Made by a program: the position numbers and the translations under genes. The notes beneath the pieces are model-generated. The model was not told the origin of the DNA. It searched no databases and saw nothing but the letters and a program-made list of their open reading frames with translations. Shown here piece after piece: positions 5,964-12,870 of a stretch of DNA of 12,870 nt. This stretch comes from JBOHPP01 sp050731755 (GTDB lineage Bacteria; Methylomirabilota; Methylomirabilia; Rokubacteriales; CSP1-6): assembly GCA_050731755.1 (NCBI GenBank), contig JBOHPP010000193.1, positions 1 through 12,870 of the forward strand, in the 5' to 3' direction. Each line of letters begins with the position of its first letter. Position 1 is the first letter of the stretch.

Positions 5964-6335
5964 CTAGTCGGTACCGGGCGCCTCCACCTCACCGAAGCGC
6001 TCCGGAGCGGCGATGAACTTGAGGTTCAGTTCCTTCTTGATCGCCCTCCCGTCCTTGTCCACGTTTCCGGTGTCGTAGATGACCCTGCCTCGCTCGAACG
6101 TCACCATCGTCGCCGGGTACTCGGGGAAGGTGGGCACGCTCACGGTCTGTTCCCGCATGCCCCCGGTCGCGCCGGCCACTCGGGCCTTCGCCTCGACCTT
6201 CACGCACTCGCCGAAGTTCGTGCCGGCAGCACCGTACGAGCCGCCGCACCAGGCCGCGACCGGTTCCTCGGCAAAGGCTATCGCCGGGATGACCAATGCG
6301 ACCGCCACCAGTACCGCTACACACGTCCGCTTCAT
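5964..6335 (-). CDS. Secreted protein of unknown function
   Basis: 123 residues. Residues 1-22 are a clear Sec signal peptide (VAVLVAVALVIPAIAFA, cleavage before EEPVA). The mature part is about 100 residues with two cysteines in WCGG...NFGECVKVE that could form a disulphide, then a beta-rich stretch (PATMVTFERGRVIYDTG) and a charged tail. I do not recognise a family. ATG 6335 is chosen over a GTG at 6347 because GGAGG ends 5 nt before it. It is a single gene on the minus strand with a candidate terminator hairpin after it and about 314 nt of non-coding DNA upstream, so it is probably expressed on its own. A periplasmic location is inferred. Confidence 0.75.
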   Translation of the reverse strand: MKRTCVAVLVAVALVIPAIAFAEEPVAAWCGGSYGAAGTNFGECVKVEAKARVAGATGGMREQTVSVPTFPEYPATMVTFERGRVIYDTGNVDKDGRAIKKELNLKFIAAPERFGEVEAPGTD

Positions 6336-6597
6336 GCGCCCCTCCACCTGTTCGAGTGCACTGCCCCTGACTTCGATCGAACCCGCGGGAACAGCCGTTG
6401 TCTGGCTCCAGCCCTGACTAGTCTGGTTCCGCAGGGCGGCCGGAAGGCTAGAGCAGGGGCGATGCCAAAGTTGGAACTACCGTGCTGACGCGCATTTATG
6501 TGGCGACGATCCGATGCTGCCGTCGAGAGTGCCCAGATGACGGTGCCAGGCTGGCAGCCTGTCACGGGAAACTGGGTCCTGCCGCGCCGGCCACGCC

Positions 6598-6628
6598 TTG
6601 ACCTTCCCGGCGCTGGAAGGTCTATCCT
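6598..6628 (+). promoter_or_regulatory. MerR-family-type promoter with overlong 19-bp spacer
   Basis: TTGACC (6598-6603) and TATCCT (6623-6628) are separated by 19 bp. This overlong spacing is the hallmark of promoters activated by MerR proteins, which untwist the DNA to bring the two elements into register. It lies 21 nt upstream of the MerR start codon. Confidence 0.85.
6600..6622 (+). promoter_or_regulatory. CueR-type operator dyad
   Basis: GACCTTCC-N7-GGAAGGTC is a perfect 8-bp inverted repeat filling the promoter spacer. It matches the half-sites known for CueR/HmrR-type regulators of copper genes. Its position makes the downstream MerR gene its most likely reader, so the unit should be autoregulated. 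Confidence 0.85.
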
Positions 6629-6649
6629 CCCCAACGCCGGAGGTGAGCT

Positions 6650-7093
6650 ATGGCGTTGAGCATTGGCCGAGTCGCCAAGACAACTGGCGTGACAGCGAAG
6701 ACCATTCGCTACTACGAGCAGGTGGGCGCCCTGCCACCGCCGAAGCGCACTGTGGTGGGATACCGGCAGTACACCGAGCGCGACGTCCACCATCTCGTGT
6801 TCATCCGCCGGGGTCGCGCCCTGGGGATGTCACTTCATGACCTCAAGACACTGACGATCGCGCTGGATGGGCGTCCTCGCACGGCGCTGCGTCCGCGCTT
6901 GCTCGGGCTGGTCCGCGCTCACCTCTCCACCGTGCAGCGACGAATCGACGAGCTTGAGCTGCTCCAGCGGCAGCTCGAACAGGTGCTCCACAGACTACTG
7001 GCGCCGGCGCGCCAGCGTGCCGGGGAGGCCTGCCGCTGCCTGGACGTCGACCAGTCGCCTGAGCGTTCAGGGCGGTCCAGCAATCATCGGTAG
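6650..7093 (+). CDS. MerR family transcriptional regulator (CueR/HmrR-like)
   Basis: A 147-residue dimeric DNA-binding activator. Residues 4-70 are the winged helix-turn-helix (SIGRVAKTTGVTAKTIRYYEQVG, then GYRQYTERDVHHLVFIRRGRALGMS), and residues about 83-117 form the long dimerisation helix (STVQRRIDELELLQRQLEQVLHRL). The effector tail carries C128-R-C130. CueR instead has two Cys about eight residues apart, and its Ser77 position, which marks monovalent-metal sensors, aligns with T78 here rather than the Cys of Zn/Hg sensors. This suggests a metal or thiol-reactive ligand, not proven. GGAGG lies about 6 nt before ATG 6650, directly downstream of a CueR-type promoter. The MFS gene starts 34 nt after its stop, so both are likely induced together. 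Confidence 0.93.
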   Translation: MALSIGRVAKTTGVTAKTIRYYEQVGALPPPKRTVVGYRQYTERDVHHLVFIRRGRALGMSLHDLKTLTIALDGRPRTALRPRLLGLVRAHLSTVQRRIDELELLQRQLEQVLHRLLAPARQRAGEACRCLDVDQSPERSGRSSNHR

Positions 7094-7127
7094 GCGGCGC
7101 TCCTCATGGGGCCACGAGGCAGTTGCC

Positions 7128-8267
7128 ATGCTCGCCGGCGCCTTCCTGTTCAACCTGGGCCAGGGCGTCCTGCGGCCGACGTTGCCGTTGTACCTCCAGC
7201 AGGTATTCTCCGCGAACTACGGCATGGTGACGTCGATCCCGACCGTGTTTGGGATTGGCAAATGGGTCGGCAGTTTGCCGACGGGATACCTGCTGGACCG
7301 CCTCGGGCGGCCGATGATGACGACGGGCCTGCTGTTGATTGCGTTCAGCGATATCGCCAGCGCTGTAACGTCAGCCTACGGCGTCTTCCTGGGCTTCCGC
7401 GCCCTGGCCGGCGTGGGCTGGGCCATGTTCGCGACGGTGGCGACCACGACCATGGTCAATCATCCCGCCGAGCGGCGTGGACGCGCGGTCGGTCTGCTAT
7501 TGATGAGCGAGACGGTCGGACTGCTGCTGGGCAGCGCGGCCGGCGGCTGGCTGTATCAGGCGGTCGGGGTGGGCAGCCCGTTCGTATTCGAAGCGGCTTG
7601 TATGCTGGTGGCGGCTGCTGCCATGGCACGGTGGGCACGGCCGGATGCTCCGGCAACTACGCCGAGCAGGCCACGCGACTGGCGCATCCTCGCCGCGGTA
7701 CTGCGCACGCCCGGTGTGCTCCTCATGGGCCTGACCAGCGCCGTGTTGATCGCCGTTCAAACCGGTGTTCTCGTGTTCCTCTTCCCGCTCCATCTGGTCA
7801 ACCGAGCGGGCTTGGGCCCGGAGACCGTCGGTGTCGTCGTCAGTCTGAACGTGGGCGGCCGACTCCTGGCGCTGTGGCTCGGGGGTGGGGTCTCGGACCG
7901 TCGGGGGCGCATGCGCGTTCTGATTCCCGGCTTGCTGACGTACGCCGCCCTGCTCGGCAGCGTCACCTTCCTCAGGCATCCGCTGATGTTGGGCGTCTGG
8001 AGCCTCGCGATCGGCGGCGCGGCGGGCTTTGTGGCCGCGCTTCCGGCCGCCCTGATCGGCGATCAGGTTCCGTCCCCCCTGCACGGGCCGGCCATCGGCT
8101 GGCTCCGCACGATGACGGACAGCGGCCAGATCCTGGGGCCCCTGGTAATGGGCGGGCTCGCCGATGTCGTGGATCTCTCGTCTCCGTTTCTCCTTGGAGC
8201 GGGACTGTTGACGGCGACGGCGTGGCAGTGCCGCCGCCACGCGAGAGCGACGGCAGCATCATCGTGA
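7128..8267 (+). CDS. MFS transporter, probable drug/metabolite exporter
   Basis: A 379-residue inner-membrane protein with about 12 hydrophobic helices in two halves. Motif A, GYLLDRLGRP (residues 53-62), follows helix 2, and its second-half equivalent, GGVSDRRGRMR, is also visible, so this is a drug:proton antiporter-like MFS member. ATG 7128 is the first in-frame standard start after the MerR stop and has GAGG 8 nt upstream, but it sits right at helix 1. A non-ATG start some 10-15 codons earlier is possible, since the frame remains open and HEAVA precedes the Met. Length is slightly short for the family, in line with that doubt. Shared transcription with the MerR regulator from the 19-bp-spacer promoter suggests export of the compound that regulator senses. 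The substrate cannot be told. Confidence 0.9.
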   Translation: MLAGAFLFNLGQGVLRPTLPLYLQQVFSANYGMVTSIPTVFGIGKWVGSLPTGYLLDRLGRPMMTTGLLLIAFSDIASAVTSAYGVFLGFRALAGVGWAMFATVATTTMVNHPAERRGRAVGLLLMSETVGLLLGSAAGGWLYQAVGVGSPFVFEAACMLVAAAAMARWARPDAPATTPSRPRDWRILAAVLRTPGVLLMGLTSAVLIAVQTGVLVFLFPLHLVNRAGLGPETVGVVVSLNVGGRLLALWLGGGVSDRRGRMRVLIPGLLTYAALLGSVTFLRHPLMLGVWSLAIGGAAGFVAALPAALIGDQVPSPLHGPAIGWLRTMTDSGQILGPLVMGGLADVVDLSSPFLLGAGLLTATAWQCRRHARATAASS

Positions 8268-8363
8268 ATCTGGGATGATCGCACGCGGCGCCGCCGGGCG
8301 GGTCATGGTCGTGACCGCGCACCCTGACGCCGTTTGGTCCTGCCGGATTGACGCCCGCGATGC

Positions 8364-10997
8364 CTAGCGCGAGCCGTAAATCCGGCGGTACTCCTCCCAC
8401 GAGAGCATCACGCGCTTGACGTAGAGCCGCGTCTCGTCGAAGGGGATCTGCTCCACCCAGGCCTCGAGATCGTTCGTCCGCCGGGACTGCCACCACTGCC
8501 GGGCGCGGCTCGGGCCCGCGTTGTAGGCGGCGAGGGCCAGCCGGGGATCCCCCCACTCGCGCATCAGCCCGGCCAGGAACGTGGCTCCGAGCTGGAGGTT
8601 GGTGCGGGGATCGTCAAGCAAGTCACCGTTGCCGAAAGGCAGGCCCCGATGCGCGGCCATGGGCTGGGCCGTGCCCGGCATGAGCTGCATCAGCCCGCGC
8701 GCGCCGGCGCGAGAGACGGCCCGCGGGTGATAGGAAGACTCCTCGCGGACGACGGCGGCGACGAGGAACGCTTCCAGGCCCGTCTGAGCGGCGATCTCGT
8801 TGATCTCGTCCCGCCAGCCGAACGGGTAGAGCATCTCCCAGAACGCGCGCGGCAGGGTAGCGTGGCCGCTCTCGGCGGGCCCCCGGAAGTTGGGACGCAG
8901 AATGCGCAGCGCCAGATGATAGCGCTCACTCTCCACGAAGGCCCGCGACAGCCCGTAGAGGCGAACCGGGTCACCGACGGAGCGCTGCACCACGTCGTCC
9001 AGCTCCTGGACGGCGAACTCCACCAGCCCGATCCGCCGGAGCAGTTCGGCGCGGGCGAAGCCGGGATCGTCGGCCAGGGCGTCGCGGGGATCGGCGGGCA
9101 GGCGGATGGCCGGCTCGGGCACGGCGTCGCCGGGCCCGCTGACACGGCGGGCGGCGAGCAGGCCGTAGTAGCTGCGCGGCGCCTCGTCGAGCACTCGCTG
9201 GTAGAGCGACGCCGCCGCCGCAGCTCCCGTCGTCTGCTCGGTGGCCCGGCCTCCCCAGTAGAGCGCGGGCAACCGCCACGCCCGCCCGCCAGGGATCTGC
9301 AGGATGCGCAGCCACGTCTTGGCAGCCCCGCGCAGGTCACCCCGGAGGTACTCGACCCAGCCCAAGCGCCAGAGCGACGCCCCCGCCACCTCGCGGGCCG
9401 GATAGCGCGCCGCGACCGCTTTGTAGGCGGTGACCGCGGGAGCCACCCGATCCAGCTCGTCGAGCGTCCGCGCGCGCAGATAGGTCGCCTCCGCCGCCTC
9501 GGCCTCCGCGCCGCTCGTTTCCACACCGGCGAATAGCGTGAGTGCACGCTCGCGCTGACCGGCCCGCCGCCACAGCCGGCCTTCCTCGAGCTGAAGCCCC
9601 AGGCGCTGGTCGGCGGGGGCGCGAGCGCTGGCCAGCTCCAGCGCCTTCGCCGCCACGGCGTAGCGGCCGAGCTTGGCCGAGGCATCGGCAACGACGCGTA
9701 AAGCCCGCACGGCGACGTCGGCCTCCCGCGCGTCCTTGGCGATGCGTTCGGCCTCATCGGAGGCGATCTTGGGGACGCCGTCGCGCAGCAGGCGCTCGGC
9801 GCGCTTGAGCCGCTCGCTCGCCGACAGCTCGGGCACGCGCACGCCGGCGGCGGCGAGCGCCTCCAGTCGGTCACTAGCGCCCTCCGCCCAGCCGGTGGCC
9901 GGGGCCAGCACGCGCAGCTGGCGGTAGACCAGCGCCGCGGTCTCGGGCTGGCCGCGGGCTTCGCCCGTCATGCCGAGCAGGTACAGGGCCTGGGGAACCT
10001 CCGCCGCGTCGGGGTAGGTGCTGATCAGCCGCTTGAGGATAGCCTGGGCGTCGGTGTCGTCCCCCCCGCTCGAGGCCAGGGTGGCGGCCAGGACGAGCGC
10101 GGCCGGGGCCAGTCGGCTGTCGGGATGACGGTCGGCCGCCGCCCGGGCCGCCCCCCGCGCTGCGTCCAGATCGCCGACCCGGGCCAGCGCCTCGGCCAGC
10201 AGGAAGCGCAGGTAGTCGGCGATGGGGCTGGCCTGGGCGACTGCGCCCGAGAACTCTCGAACGAGGGGGCCGGCGTCGCCCGCCTGAAAGTCAGCGACGG
10301 CTCGCGCCCAAGCCCGCTCGGTCTCGGCGGAGATCGGCGGGGCGCCGGGGGGCGCCGTCTCAGCCGCCGCCGAGCCCGTCGCCAGCAGGCCGGCGAGCAG
10401 GAGGGCGCCGGTGGGGACGGCGGAGTCGCGGACCGCCCGGCGGGTGAAGAGGATGCGCTGGATCGCCGTCGCGTTGGCCAGCGCGGCCAGGACCCACAGC
10501 GCTGGCTCCAGCAGGCCGAACACGGCGCCCGCGATGAGGCAGATCATGCGCTCCGGCCGCTCCATGACCCCTACGTTACACTCGACGCCAATCGATTCGG
10601 CTCGTGCTTTGGTGTAGCTCACCATCACGCTGCCGACCAGGCCGGCCATGGCCACGATGGCGCCCCGGGCGTGGGGCATCTGGGCGAAGAACACCACGAT
10701 GCCCAGCAGCACGACGATATCCGAGTACCGGTCGATGACGGAGTCCAGGAAGGCGCCGAAGGGTGTGACCTGGCCGGAGGCGCGGGCCAGGGAGCCGTCG
10801 AAGAAGTCGAACAGCCCGGCCAGCAGCAGCAGCACGCCGCCCGTACGCGTTCGCCCTGTCACGAACGCCGCCGCCGCCAGCAGGCTCACGCCGAGCCCCG
10901 CCACGGTGAGGTGGTTTGGACGCAGCCGCAGCCGGAACAGCGCGTGGCCGACGGGGTCGGTCCAGGCGCGGAGGGGCTCGCGGTAACGGCTCAGCAT
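8364..10997 (-). CDS. Fusion: CDP-alcohol phosphatidyltransferase + Slt70-like lytic transglycosylase
   Basis: One uninterrupted 877-residue frame. Residues 1-190 form a complete CDP-alcohol phosphatidyltransferase (membrane lipid head-group transfer) with about six membrane helices and the exact signature DG-x2-AR-x8-G-x3-D-x3-D (D64, D67, D85, D89). Residues 195-212 are a hydrophobic segment ending ATGSAAAETA, like a signal peptide. Residues about 225-720 are TPR-like alpha repeats, as in Slt70. Residues about 740-860 are the SLT domain, which cleaves peptidoglycan to 1,6-anhydromuropeptides, with catalytic Glu near 753 (REESSYHP), GLMQLMPGTAQ and AAYNAG. No ATG, GTG or TTG occurs in frame near the join, so a separate slt start is not evident. 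With six helices the C-terminus is cytoplasmic, and a seventh would carry the SLT part to the periplasm. ATG 10997 lies 19 nt after the glnD stop with only a weak ribosome site. Confidence 0.85.
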   Translation of the reverse strand: MLSRYREPLRAWTDPVGHALFRLRLRPNHLTVAGLGVSLLAAAAFVTGRTRTGGVLLLLAGLFDFFDGSLARASGQVTPFGAFLDSVIDRYSDIVVLLGIVVFFAQMPHARGAIVAMAGLVGSVMVSYTKARAESIGVECNVGVMERPERMICLIAGAVFGLLEPALWVLAALANATAIQRILFTRRAVRDSAVPTGALLLAGLLATGSAAAETAPPGAPPISAETERAWARAVADFQAGDAGPLVREFSGAVAQASPIADYLRFLLAEALARVGDLDAARGAARAAADRHPDSRLAPAALVLAATLASSGGDDTDAQAILKRLISTYPDAAEVPQALYLLGMTGEARGQPETAALVYRQLRVLAPATGWAEGASDRLEALAAAGVRVPELSASERLKRAERLLRDGVPKIASDEAERIAKDAREADVAVRALRVVADASAKLGRYAVAAKALELASARAPADQRLGLQLEEGRLWRRAGQRERALTLFAGVETSGAEAEAAEATYLRARTLDELDRVAPAVTAYKAVAARYPAREVAGASLWRLGWVEYLRGDLRGAAKTWLRILQIPGGRAWRLPALYWGGRATEQTTGAAAAASLYQRVLDEAPRSYYGLLAARRVSGPGDAVPEPAIRLPADPRDALADDPGFARAELLRRIGLVEFAVQELDDVVQRSVGDPVRLYGLSRAFVESERYHLALRILRPNFRGPAESGHATLPRAFWEMLYPFGWRDEINEIAAQTGLEAFLVAAVVREESSYHPRAVSRAGARGLMQLMPGTAQPMAAHRGLPFGNGDLLDDPRTNLQLGATFLAGLMREWGDPRLALAAYNAGPSRARQWWQSRRTNDLEAWVEQIPFDETRLYVKRVMLSWEEYRRIYGSR

Positions 10998-11016
10998 TGC
11001 CGGGTCCCGGGGGCGC

Positions 11017-12870
11017 TCATAGGGGCTCGATCAGCGCCTGCTCGAGCGCGGCGCGCAGCCGTTCGCGCGCCGCGGGCGCTTCGAGCTTGCCGCTGGTGGC
11101 GTCGTGGACGTAGAAGGTGTCGAAGGCTTGGTCGATCTCGGTGGCGATACGCGCGCTGCCGATGTCCAGGCCGAGCCCCGCCATCGTCCGCGTGATGAGG
11201 TAGAGCAGGCCGAGGCGGTCCGGAGACTTCACCTCGACCACCGTGAACTCGTCGCTCAGCGTGTTGTCGATGACGATCTTGGGCGGCGTCGCTGGCCCCG
11301 GCGCCGTCCGGCGGCTGGCTCGGCGCTGCTCCAGCAGCGCCTCCACCCGCTGTTCGCCGGCGATGACCGCCCGCAGGGCGTCGAGCACCCGTGCCCAGTG
11401 GATCTGGGAGGTGACCGCTTCGCCGGTGGGATCGTTCACCTGGAAGGTGTCGATGGCGATGCCGTCGGCCCGGGTGGCGATCTGCGCCGAGATGATGTTG
11501 ATGCCGTGGGCGGCGAGCGTGCCCGCGATGAGCGAGAACAGCCCGGGCAGGTCGCGGCTGACCACCACGAGGTCCGAGGAGCCGAGGTCCGGGTGGTGGA
11601 ACAGCTCGGTGACGACGGGGACGGCGTCGAGCCGGTGCAGCATGCGCACGTGCTCGGCCATCCGCTGCACACTGGTCGTGGCCAGGTAGCGGTCGGACAC
11701 CATGGCCAGGTGCGCCTTGACCGCCTGGCGGGAGACGTCGTCCTGGACCAGCGTGTGCAGGCGCCCGGCCAGCTGGGCGCGGCTCGGGCGCGCCCCGCGG
11801 CCGCCGGTGAGCCGGGCCAGCGTTCGCGCGTACAGCTCGTGGAGCACCGCCGCCTGCCAGGGGGTCAGCACGCCCGGCCCCACCGCGCGCATGTCGGCAT
11901 ACGTCAGCAGGTAGAGCATCCGAAGCCGCTGGGGGTCGCCGACGGTCGCGGCGAAGTCGGCCACCGTCCTGGGGTCGTCAATGTCGCGGCGCTGGGCGAT
12001 GTGCGACATGGTGAGATGGTGGGCGACGAGGAACTCGACGGCGGCCGCGTCGTCCGGCGGCAGCCCCAGGCGCGCCGTCAACGTCTGGATGAGCGGGATG
12101 CCCTTGGCCACATGGCCGCGGCCCTTGGCCTTGCCGATGTCGTGCAGCAGCATCCCCAGCATGAGCAGCTCGGGCCGCTCGACCTCGGTGAAGACCTGAG
12201 CGGCCCCCTCGGACTCCGCCGACTGTCCGGGGGCGAGGGCCTCCAGGTGCTCGACGGCCAGCAGCGAGTGCCGGTCGGCCGAAAATCGATGATAGACGTC
12301 GTACTGCACCAGGCACGTCAGCGCGCCGAACTCGGGCAGGTACCGGCCGAGGAGCCCCAGCTCGTGCATCTCCGACAGGGTGACGGCCACCCGCCCCCAC
12401 ATCCGGCAGATGTCCAGGACGAGGTCCCGGGCCACCGGTGAGCGGCGCGCGGCGTCGTCCACCACGTCCAGCGAGGCCTCGATGGCCCGCTCGAGCTCCA
12501 CGCTCAGCTCACAGCCCAGACGGTGCGCATGCCAGAAGACCTTCATCAGGCGCGCGGGGTCGGCGGCGAAGACGTCCGCCCGGCCATCGGCCAGGTAGAG
12601 CCGCCCGTCGATGAACACGAGCCCGTCGGCCAACGCCTGCTGCCGGTCGCGGCGGGCGGCGGTGTCGCGTCGTGACAGCGTGGCCTGGCAGCGCGCGATG
12701 AGCCGCCGCGACACGCGGTGGATGGCGCGGGCGTGCAGGTAATAGTCGCGCATGAACCGCTCGACGCCCAGGCTCGTCTCGTCGTCCTGATAGCCGAAGC
12801 TCTTGGCGGCCTGAGGCTGCAGGTCGCGGGTCAGCACGTCGTTACGGTGGCCGGCCAGGAAGTGCAGCTC
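11017..12870 (-). CDS. glnD: [Protein-PII] uridylyltransferase / uridylyl-removing enzyme GlnD, C-terminal part (cut by window edge)
   Basis: At least 617 residues; the frame is open to the right edge (reading ELHFLAGHRND, a typical internal GlnD stretch), so the N-terminal nucleotidyltransferase with its G-G-x-G-R site lies outside. Visible domains are the end of the helical linker (FMRDYYLHARAIHRVS), the HD uridylyl-removing domain (LLHDIGKAKGRGH near 12120-12160, then AHHLTMSHIAQRRDI), and two C-terminal ACT domains (about 11425-11585 and 11095-11255), which sense glutamine. GlnD uridylylates PII proteins in nitrogen limitation and deuridylylates them when glutamine is plentiful. A GTG at 12837 is internal, not the start. 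The stop is followed 19 nt later by the phosphatidyltransferase fusion, so they probably share a transcript. Confidence 0.93.
   Translation of the reverse strand, partial: ELHFLAGHRNDVLTRDLQPQAAKSFGYQDDETSLGVERFMRDYYLHARAIHRVSRRLIARCQATLSRRDTAARRDRQQALADGLVFIDGRLYLADGRADVFAADPARLMKVFWHAHRLGCELSVELERAIEASLDVVDDAARRSPVARDLVLDICRMWGRVAVTLSEMHELGLLGRYLPEFGALTCLVQYDVYHRFSADRHSLLAVEHLEALAPGQSAESEGAAQVFTEVERPELLMLGMLLHDIGKAKGRGHVAKGIPLIQTLTARLGLPPDDAAAVEFLVAHHLTMSHIAQRRDIDDPRTVADFAATVGDPQRLRMLYLLTYADMRAVGPGVLTPWQAAVLHELYARTLARLTGGRGARPSRAQLAGRLHTLVQDDVSRQAVKAHLAMVSDRYLATTSVQRMAEHVRMLHRLDAVPVVTELFHHPDLGSSDLVVVSRDLPGLFSLIAGTLAAHGINIISAQIATRADGIAIDTFQVNDPTGEAVTSQIHWARVLDALRAVIAGEQRVEALLEQRRASRRTAPGPATPPKIVIDNTLSDEFTVVEVKSPDRLGLLYLITRTMAGLGLDIGSARIATEIDQAFDTFYVHDATSGKLEAPAARERLRAALEQALIEPL

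Larger units (their letters stand above)
6336..6649. other. Divergent intergenic region between secreted unknown and MerR gene
   Basis: 314 nt with no supported coding sequence. It holds the MerR-type promoter at 6598-6628, a 7-1-7 palindrome at 6547-6561 (CAGGCTG-G-CAGCCTG), and an 8-bp palindrome GACTAGTC at 6416-6423. I could not find a convincing -35/-10 pair for the minus-strand gene. Confidence 0.6.

Noticed and set aside
7106..8278. 390-codon open frame overlapping the MFS gene in another plus-strand frame
   Set aside because: Its translation is Arg/Gly/Pro-rich with no membrane helices, while the frame from 7128 gives a proper 12-helix transporter.
8268..8363. Possible bidirectional terminator between the convergent MFS and fusion genes
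   Set aside because: Only short GC palindromes (e.g. GCGGCGCCGC near 8285) and no T-run; not distinguishable from GC-rich background.
10125..11195. 356-codon plus-strand frame opposite the fusion gene
   Set aside because: Gln/Gly/Arg-rich composition, no domain; shadow of the minus-strand coding frame.
11104..12441. 445-codon open frame on the plus strand opposite glnD
   Set aside because: Low-complexity translation without recognisable motifs; the opposite strand encodes GlnD with HD and ACT domains.

Overview
The window is very GC-rich bacterial chromosomal DNA with tightly packed genes, several 4-nt ATGA or near-zero gene junctions, and strong GGAGG-type ribosome binding sites. I see no rRNA, tRNA, CRISPR array, transposase or phage gene. 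The gene mix is a UbiD-family decarboxylase, an amidohydrolase, an aldo/keto reductase, remnants of TRAP and peptide-ABC transporters, a YXWGXW-type secreted protein, and GlnD beside a phosphatidyltransferase and a lytic transglycosylase. This recalls soil or sediment lineages such as Candidatus Rokubacteria/Methylomirabilota. That placement is my inference from gene content and codon bias; nothing here proves it.

Layout. (1) 1-624, plus strand: the C-terminal piece of an oligopeptide-type ABC substrate-binding protein, translationally coupled to a small TPR-like protein. (2) 639-4638, minus strand: a catabolic operon reading UbiD-type decarboxylase, then a collapsed TRAP transporter remnant, then an ACMSD-like amidohydrolase/decarboxylase, then an aldo/keto reductase. 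The remnant appears to join the signal peptide of a lost solute-binding protein to the C-terminus of a lost fused TRAP permease, out of frame. The catalytic genes on both sides look intact. (3) 4731-6335: small genes, namely a secreted His-rich repeat protein (plus), and a VOC-fold protein, a small lipoprotein and a secreted unknown (all minus), with hairpins between the last two. (4) 6598-8267, plus strand: a MerR-family regulator behind a CueR-type promoter (19-bp spacer containing a perfect 8-7-8 dyad), followed by an MFS exporter. (5) 8364-12870, minus strand: the C-terminal part of GlnD (PII uridylyltransferase, cut by the window edge), then one 877-residue ORF that joins a complete CDP-alcohol phosphatidyltransferase to a complete Slt70-like lytic transglycosylase.

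How the genes may work together. The minus operon probably once coupled uptake of an organic acid through TRAP with non-oxidative decarboxylation (UbiD with prenyl-FMN, plus the metal-dependent amidohydrolase) and reduction by the aldo/keto reductase. The uptake part has been deleted. The MerR/MFS pair looks like a self-contained sensing and efflux unit. The phosphatidyltransferase-transglycosylase fusion would place a membrane-lipid enzyme and a cell-wall enzyme on one polypeptide, with a topology that makes sense. It is the most unusual intact gene in the window.
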